The notes: a model not told the origin generated them from the letters alone. Positions 1 to 9,401 are shown, counted from the stretch's first letter. The stretch: 28,026 nt of DNA from SAT2750 sp963581185 (GCA_963581185.1 CAUZOB010000046.1:1-28026); one strand, 5' to 3'. Made by a program: numbers and translations.

Positions 1-435
1 AAGCTTGGCTCTCCCCAGAAGCTGCGCGATGCGGACATCATGTATGGGATCTCGGATGCGGGCTTCTGGATGCCGAGCCACTACTGGGCCAAGGATGCCG
101 CAGACTTTTCCAAGGCACTCCCGCTGGTTCTCAAGGCCAATCAATTCGAGCGGTCGAGCATGGAAGTTCCAGAGGACCTGAGCGCGGCCGGTTTTAATGT
201 CAGCGCCGAATTACGAGTCGATTTCACAGGCTTGGAGGAACGGAGCAGGCCGGAGATCCTGTTTGGATCGGCCAACTTTGGTCCGACCGCAGGCGGTAAG
301 AAAGTGGCTGGCGTGCAGCGTTTCGTCTGCAAGGTTCCGCTGCAGGCCATCCAGCAGGGTGCCAATCGGGTGATGGTGAAGACGAAGCAGGCGGGGGTGA
401 AGATGGTCGGCGCCGAATTGTGGATCCGTCGCTAA
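1..435 (+). CDS. C-terminal part of an unidentified protein (5' end outside window)
   Basis: The reading frame is open from the first base of the window and ends at a TAA at 433-435, giving about 144 residues of a longer protein. The first Met lies at 40, but there is no convincing ribosome binding site there and the frame continues upstream, so I treat this as the 3' part of a gene. The last ~90 residues look like a beta-sandwich: alternating hydrophobic strands, then a stretch on the pattern V-P-L-x-x-I-x-x-G-A-N-R-V and a final strand E-L-W-I. This resembles the C-terminal accessory domains of many secreted planctomycete glycosidases, but that is a resemblance only. It converges on the PQQ propeller gene with 7 bases between the stops. 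Function is not recognised. Confidence 0.6.
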   Translation, partial: KLGSPQKLRDADIMYGISDAGFWMPSHYWAKDAADFSKALPLVLKANQFERSSMEVPEDLSAAGFNVSAELRVDFTGLEERSRPEILFGSANFGPTAGGKKVAGVQRFVCKVPLQAIQQGANRVMVKTKQAGVKMVGAELWIRR

Positions 436-442
436 TGGCTGG

Positions 443-1732
443 TCACTGTTTGAGCAGGAAGCACTTCATGTTGCCGTCCCGGTCCTTACAGTAGAGCTGG
501 CCGCCTGAGAGCACGATGTGCGGCCAGGCGTCATTCTCCATCAAGTCTTTCTGTCGAGCAAGTTCCTTGTATTGCCTCGGCGATCGATCGGCAGTCTCGG
601 CCAGCACCAGGTCTCCCCGCCTCCCCCAAATCACCAGACGCCCGTCCGATGTAACAATGCATGAGGCAGTATCACCAAAGATACCCCCCCGCCAGACCGG
701 TTTGCCGGTTTCAAAATCCAGGCAGTAAACACCGCGCCAGCACCAGTAGACATGGCCATTGTAGATCACCGGCGGGCAGACTCCGGATGCATAGGGCTGC
801 TTCCAGACCTGGTTCATGCCCGATAACGCGACATCGATGCGCGTCGTCATGTACTGGTTGTACTCTGAGGAGATCACGATCGAGTTACCCAGCACGGCTG
901 GCGTCGCTACATTGTTGGCGAAGTCCGTGACCCAGGGGAATTCAGCAACCGTTTTCCCCTCCTGACCGTGGTCGAGCCGGGCTACCAGCAGGTTGCGAAT
1001 AGTCAGTACAGCAACGCAGGGAATTCCTTCAACGACGAGTGGTACGAGGCCCCCGGTGTGGCCAGCCGGATCCTTGGACTCGGATACCCAGAGCCGCTCG
1101 CCAGTCCTTTTGGAAAAACCCATCAGGTTGCCTTCGTCATCCCCGACTTCGACAACCAGCATCTCTCCCTGCAGGAGCGGGGCCGTGGTATAGCCATAGT
1201 CGCGGAGCTGCCGTCGTCCCACCTTGGGACGCTTGGCGACCTGGTAGGTGTCGTAAAGGTTCAGGTTCCAGACCGCTTGACCCTGCTCGGCTGTATCCCA
1301 GCATCGAAGGTCACCGTCAGTGCTGAGCGTGTAGAGGTAGCCTGTCTGGCGGTCGTAACTGGGGCAGGAAGAAGGGCCTGAGTAGATTCCCTTGTCCCCC
1401 TCGCTCTGCCTGCCGTACGGCGGGCAGCGGTACGATTGCGTCCAGAGTGTCTTTCCACTGGCTGTGTCAATGCAGAGCACCTGGTCATTGCCATCCTTCC
1501 AGCCCATCGTGTAAAGCCGGCTGCCGATCACGATCACAGCGGAGCCGCCCGCACCGGTCTTTGTGCTCCAGGCCGGCTTGTGGGGTGGCCAGTTGCCGCC
1601 CTTGAAATGCGAGGGTTCCTTGGTGGTCGCGTCGCGCTTCAGTCCGCGCCAGTGGGGCCAGTCGTCTGCATGGCTGGAGGCCGACAAGACCAGTATCAGG
1701 CAGACGGGCAGTGTCCAGAGGTGCTTCAGCAT
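443..1732 (-). CDS. Secreted PQQ-binding-like beta-propeller repeat protein
   Basis: 429 residues. An N-terminal signal peptide (about residues 1-22: K-H-L-W then a Leu/Val-rich core, cleavage near SHA-DD) is followed by the WPHWRG motif at residues 25-30, a hallmark of planctomycete PQQ-like proteins. The rest is a run of beta-propeller blades with the signature (L/V)-x-C-(I/L)-D-x-x-(T/S)-G-(K/E)-x-(L/V)-W, for example near residues 85-97 and 335-345. The family has the BamB/quinoprotein dehydrogenase fold but most members are not shown to bind PQQ; I see no dehydrogenase catalytic signature, so the role is probably structural or binding in the periplasm. A GGAG six bases before the ATG supports the start. 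The gene is divergent from the esterase gene at 2095 across 362 bases. Confidence 0.85.
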   Translation of the reverse strand: MLKHLWTLPVCLILVLSASSHADDWPHWRGLKRDATTKEPSHFKGGNWPPHKPAWSTKTGAGGSAVIVIGSRLYTMGWKDGNDQVLCIDTASGKTLWTQSYRCPPYGRQSEGDKGIYSGPSSCPSYDRQTGYLYTLSTDGDLRCWDTAEQGQAVWNLNLYDTYQVAKRPKVGRRQLRDYGYTTAPLLQGEMLVVEVGDDEGNLMGFSKRTGERLWVSESKDPAGHTGGLVPLVVEGIPCVAVLTIRNLLVARLDHGQEGKTVAEFPWVTDFANNVATPAVLGNSIVISSEYNQYMTTRIDVALSGMNQVWKQPYASGVCPPVIYNGHVYWCWRGVYCLDFETGKPVWRGGIFGDTASCIVTSDGRLVIWGRRGDLVLAETADRSPRQYKELARQKDLMENDAWPHIVLSGGQLYCKDRDGNMKCFLLKQ

Positions 1733-2094
1733 GAAAATCTCCAGGGACAGGTCTTTTTCTTGGGTGGGCAGCAGTTCGGGAAAGCTGGCCTTCGGATCGC
1801 GGAAAAAATTGTCGAGGGTCAGATGGCAGGGTTTTACCTTTTCAGCCGTGTTCAGTCACCACTCGTGCTGAATTTCTTCAAGCATTATCTGTACATCAGC
1901 CAGCCGCACAGAATGGTGCGAGAGTGAGATGCGAGAATCAAGATCTCTTTCGTCGGCAAACTACTTCTCATATTTCACCACCGACAGCAAAATATAACTG
2001 CTGGCACAATTGTTGGCGTGCTTGGCCCGGCTCACGGGAGTTCAGGCTCAAGCCACTGAATCAACTTCTCTTTCGCCTCTGCGGAACGGTAATC
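1733..2094. other. Intergenic region between divergent genes
   Basis: 362 bases separate the divergent PQQ propeller and esterase genes. A frame is open from 1924 into the esterase gene, but it carries no export signal and the signal peptide begins only at 2095, so I treat 1924-2094 as leader. Promoters for both genes must lie here. A GATAAT-like hexamer for the minus strand lies near 1888-1893, and an AT-rich AAAATATAAC stretch for the plus strand lies near 1989-1998. Neither has a convincing -35 box. This is not a copy of the promoter module found elsewhere in the window. Confidence 0.4.
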
Positions 2095-4974
2095 ATGTCA
2101 CGAAGACTGAATATATGCGTCTCGATTGTTTTGTTGTCGGTTACCGCAGTCGCAACGGCAGCTGAGCAGGACTTGGAGTTAGCTGCACCGTTTACCAATA
2201 ACATGGTCCTGCAAAGACAAGCCGTGGTACCGGTATGGGGTTTTGATACGCCCGATGCCCAAGTCACAGTTGAATTTGCAGGCCAGAAGAAGACAGCCGT
2301 TGCCGACAAAAACGGCGATTGGATGGTTGAGCTCAAGCCACTGGCGGTATCACACCAAGAACGCAGCTTGACTGTGATCAATAGCCGGAACCAGTCGATC
2401 GTTCTGCAAGGTGTACTGGTTGGTGAAGTGTGGTTCTCCTCTGGCCAATCCAATATGGTCTGGATCGCCAACAAGAGCATGTGCAGCGAAATCGCGCGTG
2501 AAATTGCCAGCTCGGAAAAGGACATTCCGATAAGAGAGATCAACATCACGACCGTATCGGCACTCTACCCGCTGAAAAAAGGTACTTCGGATGGCGGCTG
2601 GAAGACACACAAAAGCGCGGGAGACTTCTCGGCTCTGTCATTGTCGTTTGCGTACTCGCTGTACAAAGAACTGGACATGCCAATCGGCATTCTGCTGAGC
2701 GCTCATAGCAATACCAGGATCGAAGCATTCACCCAGCGCCAGGCCATCGAAACACATCCCCAGCTCAGACTGGACGCTGACCTGATTCGCGATGCGGACC
2801 CGCTGACCGAGCAGGGACATAAGGCATTTGACCAATACTACGGAGACCTGAGAGCCTGGCAAAAACTGGCCGGCGAGGCCGCAGTAGCAGGTGGCAGGAT
2901 ACCCGCGAGAACGAACTTGCCGGGAATCGCGGGTATGTGGCGAGGGCCCTCTCAATTCTTCAACGGCAAGATCAACCCCGTGGTTCCGTATGCGATTCGC
3001 GGTGCGATCTGGTGTCAGGGCACAAGTAACTCGGGCGACGGGAGGATTTACGCCGCAAGAATGGAGGCCCTTGTCAACGGTTGGAGAGATGCCTGGAGCA
3101 TGCCTGATATGCCGTTCTACTTCACCCAGATGCAGTGCTATGGTTCTCCAGATCCCGACTCGGTGGGATTTGCAGACATCCGCCAAGTCCAGCATCTGTT
3201 TTTCAGGAACAACCGCCAGAACGTCGGCATGGTCGTCCAGTCTGACCTCAACTCGGCCAGGCCGCAGGGAATTCACTACTACAACAAACTTCATCCGGGC
3301 ATCAGGTTGGCACGCTGGGCTTTGGCGAAACAGTACGGCAAAGATGTCGCATATACCGGTCCGATCTACACCGGTTACGAAGTCAAAGGGAGTCAAGTCA
3401 TCGTATCGTTCGAACAGGAGAGTCTCTTTGGCGGTCTGATGGTTGGCAATAAAGGGTTGGCCCAGGACTACCGGGAAGCGGACAAGTTCGTTGAACCGGC
3501 ACGGCCGACTCCGACTGACAAGCTGAACCATTTCCGCCTGTGCGATAAGGACAACAAATGGCACGCTGCCGAGGCGGTCATTGTTGGTAACACCGTTATC
3601 GTGACTTCAAAGAGTGTCCCCAGACCGATTGGCGTTCAATACGCATACAACGCGGTACCGGAAAACTCGAATCTCTATAACAGAGCCGGGTTGCCTGCGA
3701 CGCCGTTTGCAGCGGTCAACGGTGAGTTGATCTTTGAGGAGGACGATCTGGAGAAAGCGGCGGCACTCAAAGCAAAGTACGCACAGTACACCGACCCCGA
3801 CCATCCGATCCTTCAGGTGGTTGAGTACTTCCGGGATGGTGCGGTTATTCAACACGGCAAACCGATCCCGGTTTGGGGGCACGCCAACAAGGGCGTCAAG
3901 CTGACCGTGACGCTGGGGGGAATCACCAGAACGGCAGTGGCGAATGATCTGCAGCAATGGTCAGTAGAATTCCCGTCCTTCGAGGTTTCGACTGACCCCA
4001 TCACCTTGTCGGTTAAATCAAGTCATGGTTTCAGCAGAACGGTCGTCAATATCTTGGTTGGCGATGTCTGGTATCTGACTGGAACAACGCTGCTTAACGG
4101 AGAGTTGGCGTTTAACCCGCGTGACAAGGAGGCCACGATTCCAACAGCCATGCCGCTGGTTCGTGAATTCAGGAGAAAGACGGCTGCAAGTTCATTTCCA
4201 ACTCCACGAAAACGGAAGTTTGAAACTGGCGGTGGCAGATACCGTTCATCATGGATGGCCGCTGATTTTTCTGAAGCCGACCGAGGCGTGACGATGTTCG
4301 CCTATCATTTCGCAAAAACACTGAACCGCACGGGAATTCCACAGGGCTTCATTACCATGTCATCCGGCCAGGGTGGACGAGCACGACAAATGGCTTCGCC
4401 TCTTTCGTGGACTTCTTTCGACGGCGTCAAGGACATAGATCAGCCGGCATTTCAAGCTCGCCTCGATGAATTGTTTATGCAGTACCCCAACTCGAGCATT
4501 GCAAGAACAGCTGCCGACCGTCATCTCAAGGACGTGGAAACCTTTATCCAGACAATCATCACAGCTGGCAAGCAAGGCGCAGATTTATCCAAGGCTGCAC
4601 CGCTTGCTGGCCCGGCTTTTCCGGAGGCGGGAAAAAACAGTACGGTCCGATCCGACATGATTCCAACTTACGCTTACAACTGGTGTGTCAGCCCGATGAC
4701 TCCGATGGCAGTTTCCGGCGTGATCTGGATTCCATCAGAGAACAATATTGGATACACGCCCGCACACTATGGGGCTGAACTGGAGTTCTACGCCAAGAGT
4801 CTTGCCGGCACCTACGGTCTGGACAAAGTGCAGTTTATCTACGCCCAGCCGACAGACTCACTGGTCGAGGGCATCACAGCCCCAGAGATTGCAGGCAGCA
4901 GGAGTATTACGTTCGCCTCATGGCCAAAAAGCTTGCAAGATCTTGCTATCGAGATGGCCAGGCTGGCCGAATAA
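2095..4974 (+). CDS. Sialate O-acetylesterase-like protein with a fused degenerate second copy
   Basis: 959 residues from the ATG at 2095, chosen because an export signal starts there (M-S-R-R-L, hydrophobic core, TAVATAA cleavage near 23). The frame is open further upstream to 1924 without a signal. The N-terminal half (25-560) is a SASA/SGNH-type esterase: a beta-rich domain, then VGEVWFSSGQSNM with the nucleophile Ser119, GAIWCQGTSN around 304-313, and a candidate catalytic His400 in N-K-L-H-P. In usual family members the second block is WYQGExN and the His is preceded by D-I; here the Glu is Thr and the Asp is Lys. Residues 571-959 repeat the whole fold: VLQRQAVVPVWG matches VIQHGKPIPVWG, VGEVW matches VGDVW at about 658, and GAIW matches GVIW at about 875. 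In the repeat GQSNM has become GTTLL (663-667), so the nucleophile is lost. Substrate unknown; acetylated glycans are the family expectation. Confidence 0.82.
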   Translation: MSRRLNICVSIVLLSVTAVATAAEQDLELAAPFTNNMVLQRQAVVPVWGFDTPDAQVTVEFAGQKKTAVADKNGDWMVELKPLAVSHQERSLTVINSRNQSIVLQGVLVGEVWFSSGQSNMVWIANKSMCSEIAREIASSEKDIPIREINITTVSALYPLKKGTSDGGWKTHKSAGDFSALSLSFAYSLYKELDMPIGILLSAHSNTRIEAFTQRQAIETHPQLRLDADLIRDADPLTEQGHKAFDQYYGDLRAWQKLAGEAAVAGGRIPARTNLPGIAGMWRGPSQFFNGKINPVVPYAIRGAIWCQGTSNSGDGRIYAARMEALVNGWRDAWSMPDMPFYFTQMQCYGSPDPDSVGFADIRQVQHLFFRNNRQNVGMVVQSDLNSARPQGIHYYNKLHPGIRLARWALAKQYGKDVAYTGPIYTGYEVKGSQVIVSFEQESLFGGLMVGNKGLAQDYREADKFVEPARPTPTDKLNHFRLCDKDNKWHAAEAVIVGNTVIVTSKSVPRPIGVQYAYNAVPENSNLYNRAGLPATPFAAVNGELIFEEDDLEKAAALKAKYAQYTDPDHPILQVVEYFRDGAVIQHGKPIPVWGHANKGVKLTVTLGGITRTAVANDLQQWSVEFPSFEVSTDPITLSVKSSHGFSRTVVNILVGDVWYLTGTTLLNGELAFNPRDKEATIPTAMPLVREFRRKTAASSFPTPRKRKFETGGGRYRSSWMAADFSEADRGVTMFAYHFAKTLNRTGIPQGFITMSSGQGGRARQMASPLSWTSFDGVKDIDQPAFQARLDELFMQYPNSSIARTAADRHLKDVETFIQTIITAGKQGADLSKAAPLAGPAFPEAGKNSTVRSDMIPTYAYNWCVSPMTPMAVSGVIWIPSENNIGYTPAHYGAELEFYAKSLAGTYGLDKVQFIYAQPTDSLVEGITAPEIAGSRSITFASWPKSLQDLAIEMARLAE

Positions 4975-5001
4975 TCAGCTGACTCGACCAGTTATCACCA
5001 A

Positions 5002-5016
5002 CCTGCCGAAGGCAGG
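5002..5016. terminator. Possible hairpin between convergent genes
   Basis: A perfect six-base stem CCTGCC/GGCAGG with loop GAA lies 28 bases after the esterase stop. The following sequence is CAGACAGGTTTAAT, with only a short T run, so a classical intrinsic terminator is not certain. Confidence 0.35.
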
Positions 5017-5023
5017 CAGACAG

Positions 5024-5080
5024 GTTTAATGGCAGCACCTCGTGATCATAAGAAAATGGCGATTCGCTCGATCGTAGTCA
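5024..5080 (-). repeat. Decayed partial copy of the divergent promoter module
   Basis: The 15-base block GTTTNATGGCAGCAC at 5024-5038 also occurs at 14302-14316 and 26140-26154 with only the N differing. Matches continue (AATGGCGAT, then CGAT-TAG) up to a TACGAT hexamer at 5071-5076, read on the minus strand, in the place of the module -10 box. A CAGCAA (-35) lies at 5100-5105, but at a 23-base spacing instead of 18. The ATG position seen at 26146 is ATT here. No minus-strand gene follows, so I read it as an orphan relic. Confidence 0.45.
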
Positions 5081-5139
5081 CTTGGAAGAGGGCAAGCAGC
5101 AGCAAGGAACAGCTGTTAGTGAAGGATTAAGACAATCAC

Positions 5140-8130
5140 TCACTTTGTCAGGAAGACCTGGCTCTGCACGACCAGCTTGACCAGGTCCCGCAGGCCATTG
5201 CCCCTGGCCTGGAGCTTCCTGACAATCTCGTCCACCTCACCACGATCTGTCGCCTCGAGGAGACGGCCACTGGAATAAGCCAGCATTTTTTCCGCCAGGC
5301 AGCGAACAACCTGCGATTCCCGCCCAACAAGCATTTTCTTGTATTCGACAATATCTGCCACCTTCTGGCCTGTCGACATCGTGGACGAGGCATCGATATT
5401 GTCCCTGCCCTTGGGGTACCTGTCCCGCCAGCGGCCAATGGGATCGAAGTTCTCAAAGGCAAAACCGAGGGGGTCAATCTTGCTGTGACAGCTTTTACAC
5501 GCGTCCTGTTCACGATGGAGTTGAAGTTGTTCACGGATCGTCCCGGCATTCCGCAGATCCGGAGAGAGCGGTTCGACATCCGGTGGCGGTGGTGGAGGCG
5601 GAGTTCCAAGAATGTTTTCCAGCACCCAGACACCGCGAACCACTGGCGAGGTATCAACACCGTTGGCGGTGGCGGTCATCACGCTGGGCTGGGTAAGCAG
5701 GCCGCCGCGACGCGGATCATTCGTCGGCACCTTGCGAAGGAACTCTCCCTTCACATCATCGCGCCCGTAAAAGACCGTGGCGATCGACTCGTTCAAGAAG
5801 GTGTAATCGGAATCGATCAGGTCACGAACCGGGCCATTTATCCTCAACAGGTCGGCAAAGTAGGCGTCGGTCTGGGCGACAATCTGAGGCTGGAGCCGGC
5901 GATCCCAGTAAACACGGAAAGGGCCTGACCGTTCAGGGGGGCTGTCGCTTAGCTTGTCGAGTCTCAACCAACGCTCGGTAAAGTGTCGCGTGAAAGCGGC
6001 TGCCCTGGGATCGTCCAGCATGCGGTCCACCTCCTCCTGCACCACGGCGATGTTGGTCAGCCTGCCCGATTCTGCAAGAACCATCAGCCTCTTGTCCGGC
6101 ATGGAGGACCAGAGGAAATAGCTCAGCCGCGAAGCGAGCTCGTAATTATCCAACCGCCCAGGTTTTTCACGAAGGTAGAGGAAATCCGGGGAACAGAGGA
6201 TTGCCGTGTAGCCGGTCTGGAGAGCCTTCATGGTCCGCGCTGCCTGGGCAGTGACGCCGCCGGGTTGCCGCGGTGCTGTTTTCCCGACGGCCAGCGGCGT
6301 CATGGCAAATCCCGGACCGCTCCAGAAGGCCTGCAGGCTGTTGGGTTTCCCATAGGCGAAGTACTCGACCCGAAGGACATGGGCGCCGGCTGCCAGCTGC
6401 ATCGCCCCTTTCTTCGTCGAGGCACCATGGAGCCCATCGTGCTCGACGACCGTCTTGCCATCAATAATCAGACGCGATCCGTCGTCCGAGGCAACCTGGA
6501 ACTGGTAATCACCCGCCCGCGGTGCTTCCAACCTCCCCTCGAAGACCATGCCGAAGTGTTCTTCGAGCCCTGCCGGTCGAAGGTCAAGCAGACCGCTCAC
6601 CAGTGCACCCTGTCCACTGGGCTTGAGTGCGGAGAACTCCGGAAGCTTGTTCCAAGATCCCCTGTACGACTTGTAGGTCAAATCCTGGATCACGCTCGCT
6701 TCAACCGTGGCCGGATCAGGATTCAGATGTGAGCGAACCAGCCCGACAAAGGGTGCCACTTCTTCCACCGTAACCGGCCTGCGAAAAGCTCTCCCAGCAA
6801 ACGCCAGTAGTAATGCTTCCACATCTGCCTCGTCAGTGGGCCCGGTTCCATAGAGCGATCTGTGGCTCCTGGGTGGCCACTGATCAACCAGCGGTTCCAA
6901 CGTCATGCTGTGGACGTGGAGGCTGGGTCCCTTGTAGTGATTGAGCAGGGTGACAGCCATCTCCCTGGACCAGTCAGCACGCGCCTTGTTGTACTCGTCT
7001 TTATCTGGAATCTCCTTGTTACTTGGCGCTTTGCGGAAAGCATCGGGCAGGTACTTCTGCATCAGGAGGTCCGTGCGGGCACCGCGGCTGGAGGGACCAT
7101 TATCCCAGGTCACCTGTGGCAGCCATTGCCTGTCGATCCAAGTTTCAAGCGTGAAGGTACGTCTCTCTCCATCGCCCGGCAGCTTGAGCTGGGTCAATAC
7201 GACATGGTCGTTCCTGGACCTGGCCTTGTAGAGGCGCACGCTGACCAGGAAAGGTTCCTCCTGGTTGGTCAGAATCAGCTCACCCCAGGGGTGCTGCTGG
7301 TTGTGCGCTGAGATCTCGATCGTGATGCGATAGCGGACCGAACTGCCAACACCCCCCCCCAGCGCATCGGCGCTAAGGGTCCCCGTGCGATAGAGCGCAT
7401 CAAACTCTGGATTAAGCTCACGGGAAAATTGTTCGAGGTCCCCAGTTCCACGTTTACTGATATGGCCTGCGAAACGTCGGGCCTCCGGGTCCGGTCGTGG
7501 AGCCGTTTCCGTCGCCAGCTGCAGGCTCTCCTCGGCAGCATCGAGCATCAGCTTGAGGAGGAAGTCGGACATCACGAGTCGCTCACCGATATTGTCGAAG
7601 CCATCCTCCTCTTCATCCGCGGGAAAAGCACGAAACGGATCGGAACTGGTGTTCTCGACACGGCCGTTGCCGTTATTGTCCACCAGGCCAGAAACGTTTC
7701 CGACTCGCAGGTCCGGGTCATTGATATAGAGCAAGTCACGCACCGTGTTGCGCAGCTCAAAGCGGTTCAGGCGACGTGCGACCGTCTGCCCGCCGGTACT
7801 GCGACGCTCTCGATAGGCCGCTTTGAGGCGGTCGGTCAGGACCTCAACCACCTGGGCCAGTTCCCGGGCGTCAGGACGTGGTTTCCCCTCCGGCGGCATC
7901 GCCCCCAGGTTCAACTGGTCCAGAATCTCCTGCCAGGACTCCAGAGTCTGGACGTCGGAGAGCTTCGTACCGAGCGAATCGAATCGCTTGTCGTTCTCCT
8001 GCGTTTTGGCACCGTGACACTCGTAGCAGTGTTTCCTGAGAAACGGACGGAGCTTGTCCAGCGGGGAAGCAGCCTGAGCAGCATCCAGGGGCACCGTGAT
8101 CACGATCGCTACAAGGATAAATCGGAACAT
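5140..8130 (-). CDS. Planctomycete multi-domain cytochrome protein (PSCyt1-DUF1587-DUF1595-PA14-DUF1592-DUF1588-DUF1585)
   Basis: 996 residues with a signal peptide (about 1-21). PSCyt1 carries a CYECH c-type heme motif at 35-39. PSD3 (DUF1587) starts near 115 with ARRLNRFELRNTVRDLL. Part of PSD5 (DUF1595) is at about 437-470. A PA14-type carbohydrate-binding domain occupies about 485-615 (YQFQVASDDGSRLIIDG around 542-558). PSD4 (DUF1592) runs about 640-790, PSCyt3 (DUF1588) about 808-905 with the usual Pro-rich linker (seven Pro at 844-850) and a second heme motif CKSCH at 878-882, and PSD2 (DUF1585) closes the protein. The biochemical role of the family is not established; extracytoplasmic electron transfer is inferred from the two CxxCH sites. 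The start shares one base with the stop of the DUF1552 gene (TGATG), implying translational coupling. A nine-G run (coding strand; 7352-7360) sits at about residues 257-260. Confidence 0.9.
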   Translation of the reverse strand: MFRFILVAIVITVPLDAAQAASPLDKLRPFLRKHCYECHGAKTQENDKRFDSLGTKLSDVQTLESWQEILDQLNLGAMPPEGKPRPDARELAQVVEVLTDRLKAAYRERRSTGGQTVARRLNRFELRNTVRDLLYINDPDLRVGNVSGLVDNNGNGRVENTSSDPFRAFPADEEEDGFDNIGERLVMSDFLLKLMLDAAEESLQLATETAPRPDPEARRFAGHISKRGTGDLEQFSRELNPEFDALYRTGTLSADALGGGVGSSVRYRITIEISAHNQQHPWGELILTNQEEPFLVSVRLYKARSRNDHVVLTQLKLPGDGERRTFTLETWIDRQWLPQVTWDNGPSSRGARTDLLMQKYLPDAFRKAPSNKEIPDKDEYNKARADWSREMAVTLLNHYKGPSLHVHSMTLEPLVDQWPPRSHRSLYGTGPTDEADVEALLLAFAGRAFRRPVTVEEVAPFVGLVRSHLNPDPATVEASVIQDLTYKSYRGSWNKLPEFSALKPSGQGALVSGLLDLRPAGLEEHFGMVFEGRLEAPRAGDYQFQVASDDGSRLIIDGKTVVEHDGLHGASTKKGAMQLAAGAHVLRVEYFAYGKPNSLQAFWSGPGFAMTPLAVGKTAPRQPGGVTAQAARTMKALQTGYTAILCSPDFLYLREKPGRLDNYELASRLSYFLWSSMPDKRLMVLAESGRLTNIAVVQEEVDRMLDDPRAAAFTRHFTERWLRLDKLSDSPPERSGPFRVYWDRRLQPQIVAQTDAYFADLLRINGPVRDLIDSDYTFLNESIATVFYGRDDVKGEFLRKVPTNDPRRGGLLTQPSVMTATANGVDTSPVVRGVWVLENILGTPPPPPPPDVEPLSPDLRNAGTIREQLQLHREQDACKSCHSKIDPLGFAFENFDPIGRWRDRYPKGRDNIDASSTMSTGQKVADIVEYKKMLVGRESQVVRCLAEKMLAYSSGRLLEATDRGEVDEIVRKLQARGNGLRDLVKLVVQSQVFLTK

Positions 8131-9401
8131 CAGGCGTTACGACGTTCAAGACCGGCCAGCGTCCCCGTGCTGGGGCCGAAGCGGTCGATCTCGAGGCCGT
8201 GATTCTGGAGGATCGATAGCAGGAGATTGGCCGCGGGGATACGTTGCCCCTTCTCCTCCGGGTTGACCAGGTGCTGGCCAAGTTTGAACCCGCCTCCGGC
8301 CAGCAGCAGGGGAAGATCCTTGGTCGAATGTGGCCCGGTTGCCATGCCGCAGCCAAAGAGAATCGAGGTATGGTCAAACAATGTGCCGCCGTTGACTGCA
8401 TCCTCCTGTGCCTTGAGCAGGTCGATCAGGTACGCCATCTGCGTCGTCATGTTTCGCTCGATGAGGTTCAAAGCAGTGATGTGATCGGGACGCTCGCCAT
8501 GGTGTGAAAAACCGTGGTAGCCACCACTGAGGCCAAAGTCGCCATTAACAAAACCAGAAGCGAGGGTAATGGCCCGCGTTGAATCGGTCTGGATTGCCAG
8601 CGAGATTAACTCGACCATGGCCCGCAGGTCTGCCTCGGTGCCATTGCCCTGCGACGGCTCCGGGCGTTCGGTTGTCGGTTTCGGCCGGTCGAGCCAGGGC
8701 TGCTGCTGGACAATTTTCTTTTCCAGCGTGCGGACCGCTTCAAGATATTCGGCGAACTTGTGCTGATCCTGTTTGCCAAGTTCCCTGTTCACGGACCTGG
8801 CCTTCTCCAGGACCACATCGAGGATACTGTTTTGCCGCTTCAGCCGCTCGGCAGCGGTGGCCTTCTTCTCGTTCGTGTCAGCCAGGAACAGGGCACGGTA
8901 CATTTGCCGCACGTCAATCGCCGGTACCTGCACGCCGGTACGGGTAAAGCTGACCAGGTTCGACTCGTTAACGCGTAGGGTCATTGATGAAAATCGCGTT
9001 TCGGCACCGACAAATTCTGCAATCTTCTGGTCCAGGCTGATATTGCCCTCGGGGAATTGCGCTGCCATGAAGGGGCGCACACCACTGAGCAGGACAGGCA
9101 CTCCCTGGTGGCCGATGGTGTTTCCGTGGTCCAGGTGCGAGAAAACGGTGAAGTCCTGGCGATGCTTTTCCAGCGGCTTGAGCGTCTCGGGCATCTGGTA
9201 GTCTGATGTCGTCTGCTCGGAGCTGGGGAAGAACGTCCTCTTGTAGATGCCGTAGTTGTTCGACAGGCAGACAAAACGCTTGACCGGCCTGGCTGGCTGA
9301 ATTGCAGCCCGGCCAACTGGTGCCATCGCTTCGAGCATCGGCAGCGCGATTGCTACGCCGGCCCCCTTGAGAAAGCTTCGTCGTTTCAGGGGAACTCGCA
9401 T
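8130..9401 (-). CDS. DUF1552 (HXXSHH) family protein, Tat-exported
   Basis: 423 residues. The N-terminus K-R-R-S-F-L-K-G (residues 6-13) followed by a hydrophobic AGVAIALPMLEAMAP is a twin-arginine signal, implying export in folded form. The family-naming motif HxxSHH is present as H-G-F-S-H-H at 296-301. The LFGCGMATGPHSTKDLPLLLAGGG-type C-terminal segment and the terminal DRFG-x-S-T-G-T-L are also typical. The family has no established function; it is regularly encoded next to DUF1592 cytochrome proteins, as here, where the stop overlaps the DUF1592 start by one base. A strong AAGGAGAG lies four bases before the ATG. The gap to the upstream DUF1501 gene (369 bases) suggests its own promoter. 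Confidence 0.92.
   Translation of the reverse strand: MRVPLKRRSFLKGAGVAIALPMLEAMAPVGRAAIQPARPVKRFVCLSNNYGIYKRTFFPSSEQTTSDYQMPETLKPLEKHRQDFTVFSHLDHGNTIGHQGVPVLLSGVRPFMAAQFPEGNISLDQKIAEFVGAETRFSSMTLRVNESNLVSFTRTGVQVPAIDVRQMYRALFLADTNEKKATAAERLKRQNSILDVVLEKARSVNRELGKQDQHKFAEYLEAVRTLEKKIVQQQPWLDRPKPTTERPEPSQGNGTEADLRAMVELISLAIQTDSTRAITLASGFVNGDFGLSGGYHGFSHHGERPDHITALNLIERNMTTQMAYLIDLLKAQEDAVNGGTLFDHTSILFGCGMATGPHSTKDLPLLLAGGGFKLGQHLVNPEEKGQRIPAANLLLSILQNHGLEIDRFGPSTGTLAGLERRNA

Noticed and set aside
1436..1927. Plus-strand 163-codon frame opposite the PQQ propeller gene
   Set aside because: Mostly antisense to a well-supported gene, no SD, no recognisable domain; the open frame follows from the codon bias of the real gene.
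2638..3564. 308-codon minus-strand frame inside the esterase gene
   Set aside because: Shadow frame: the plus strand shows clear family motifs through the same region, and the minus frame has none.
5485..8202. Long plus-strand frames opposite the DUF1592 gene (for example 5983-6732 and 7429-8202)
   Set aside because: No domains or export signals, and they are fully antisense to a gene with complete domain architecture.
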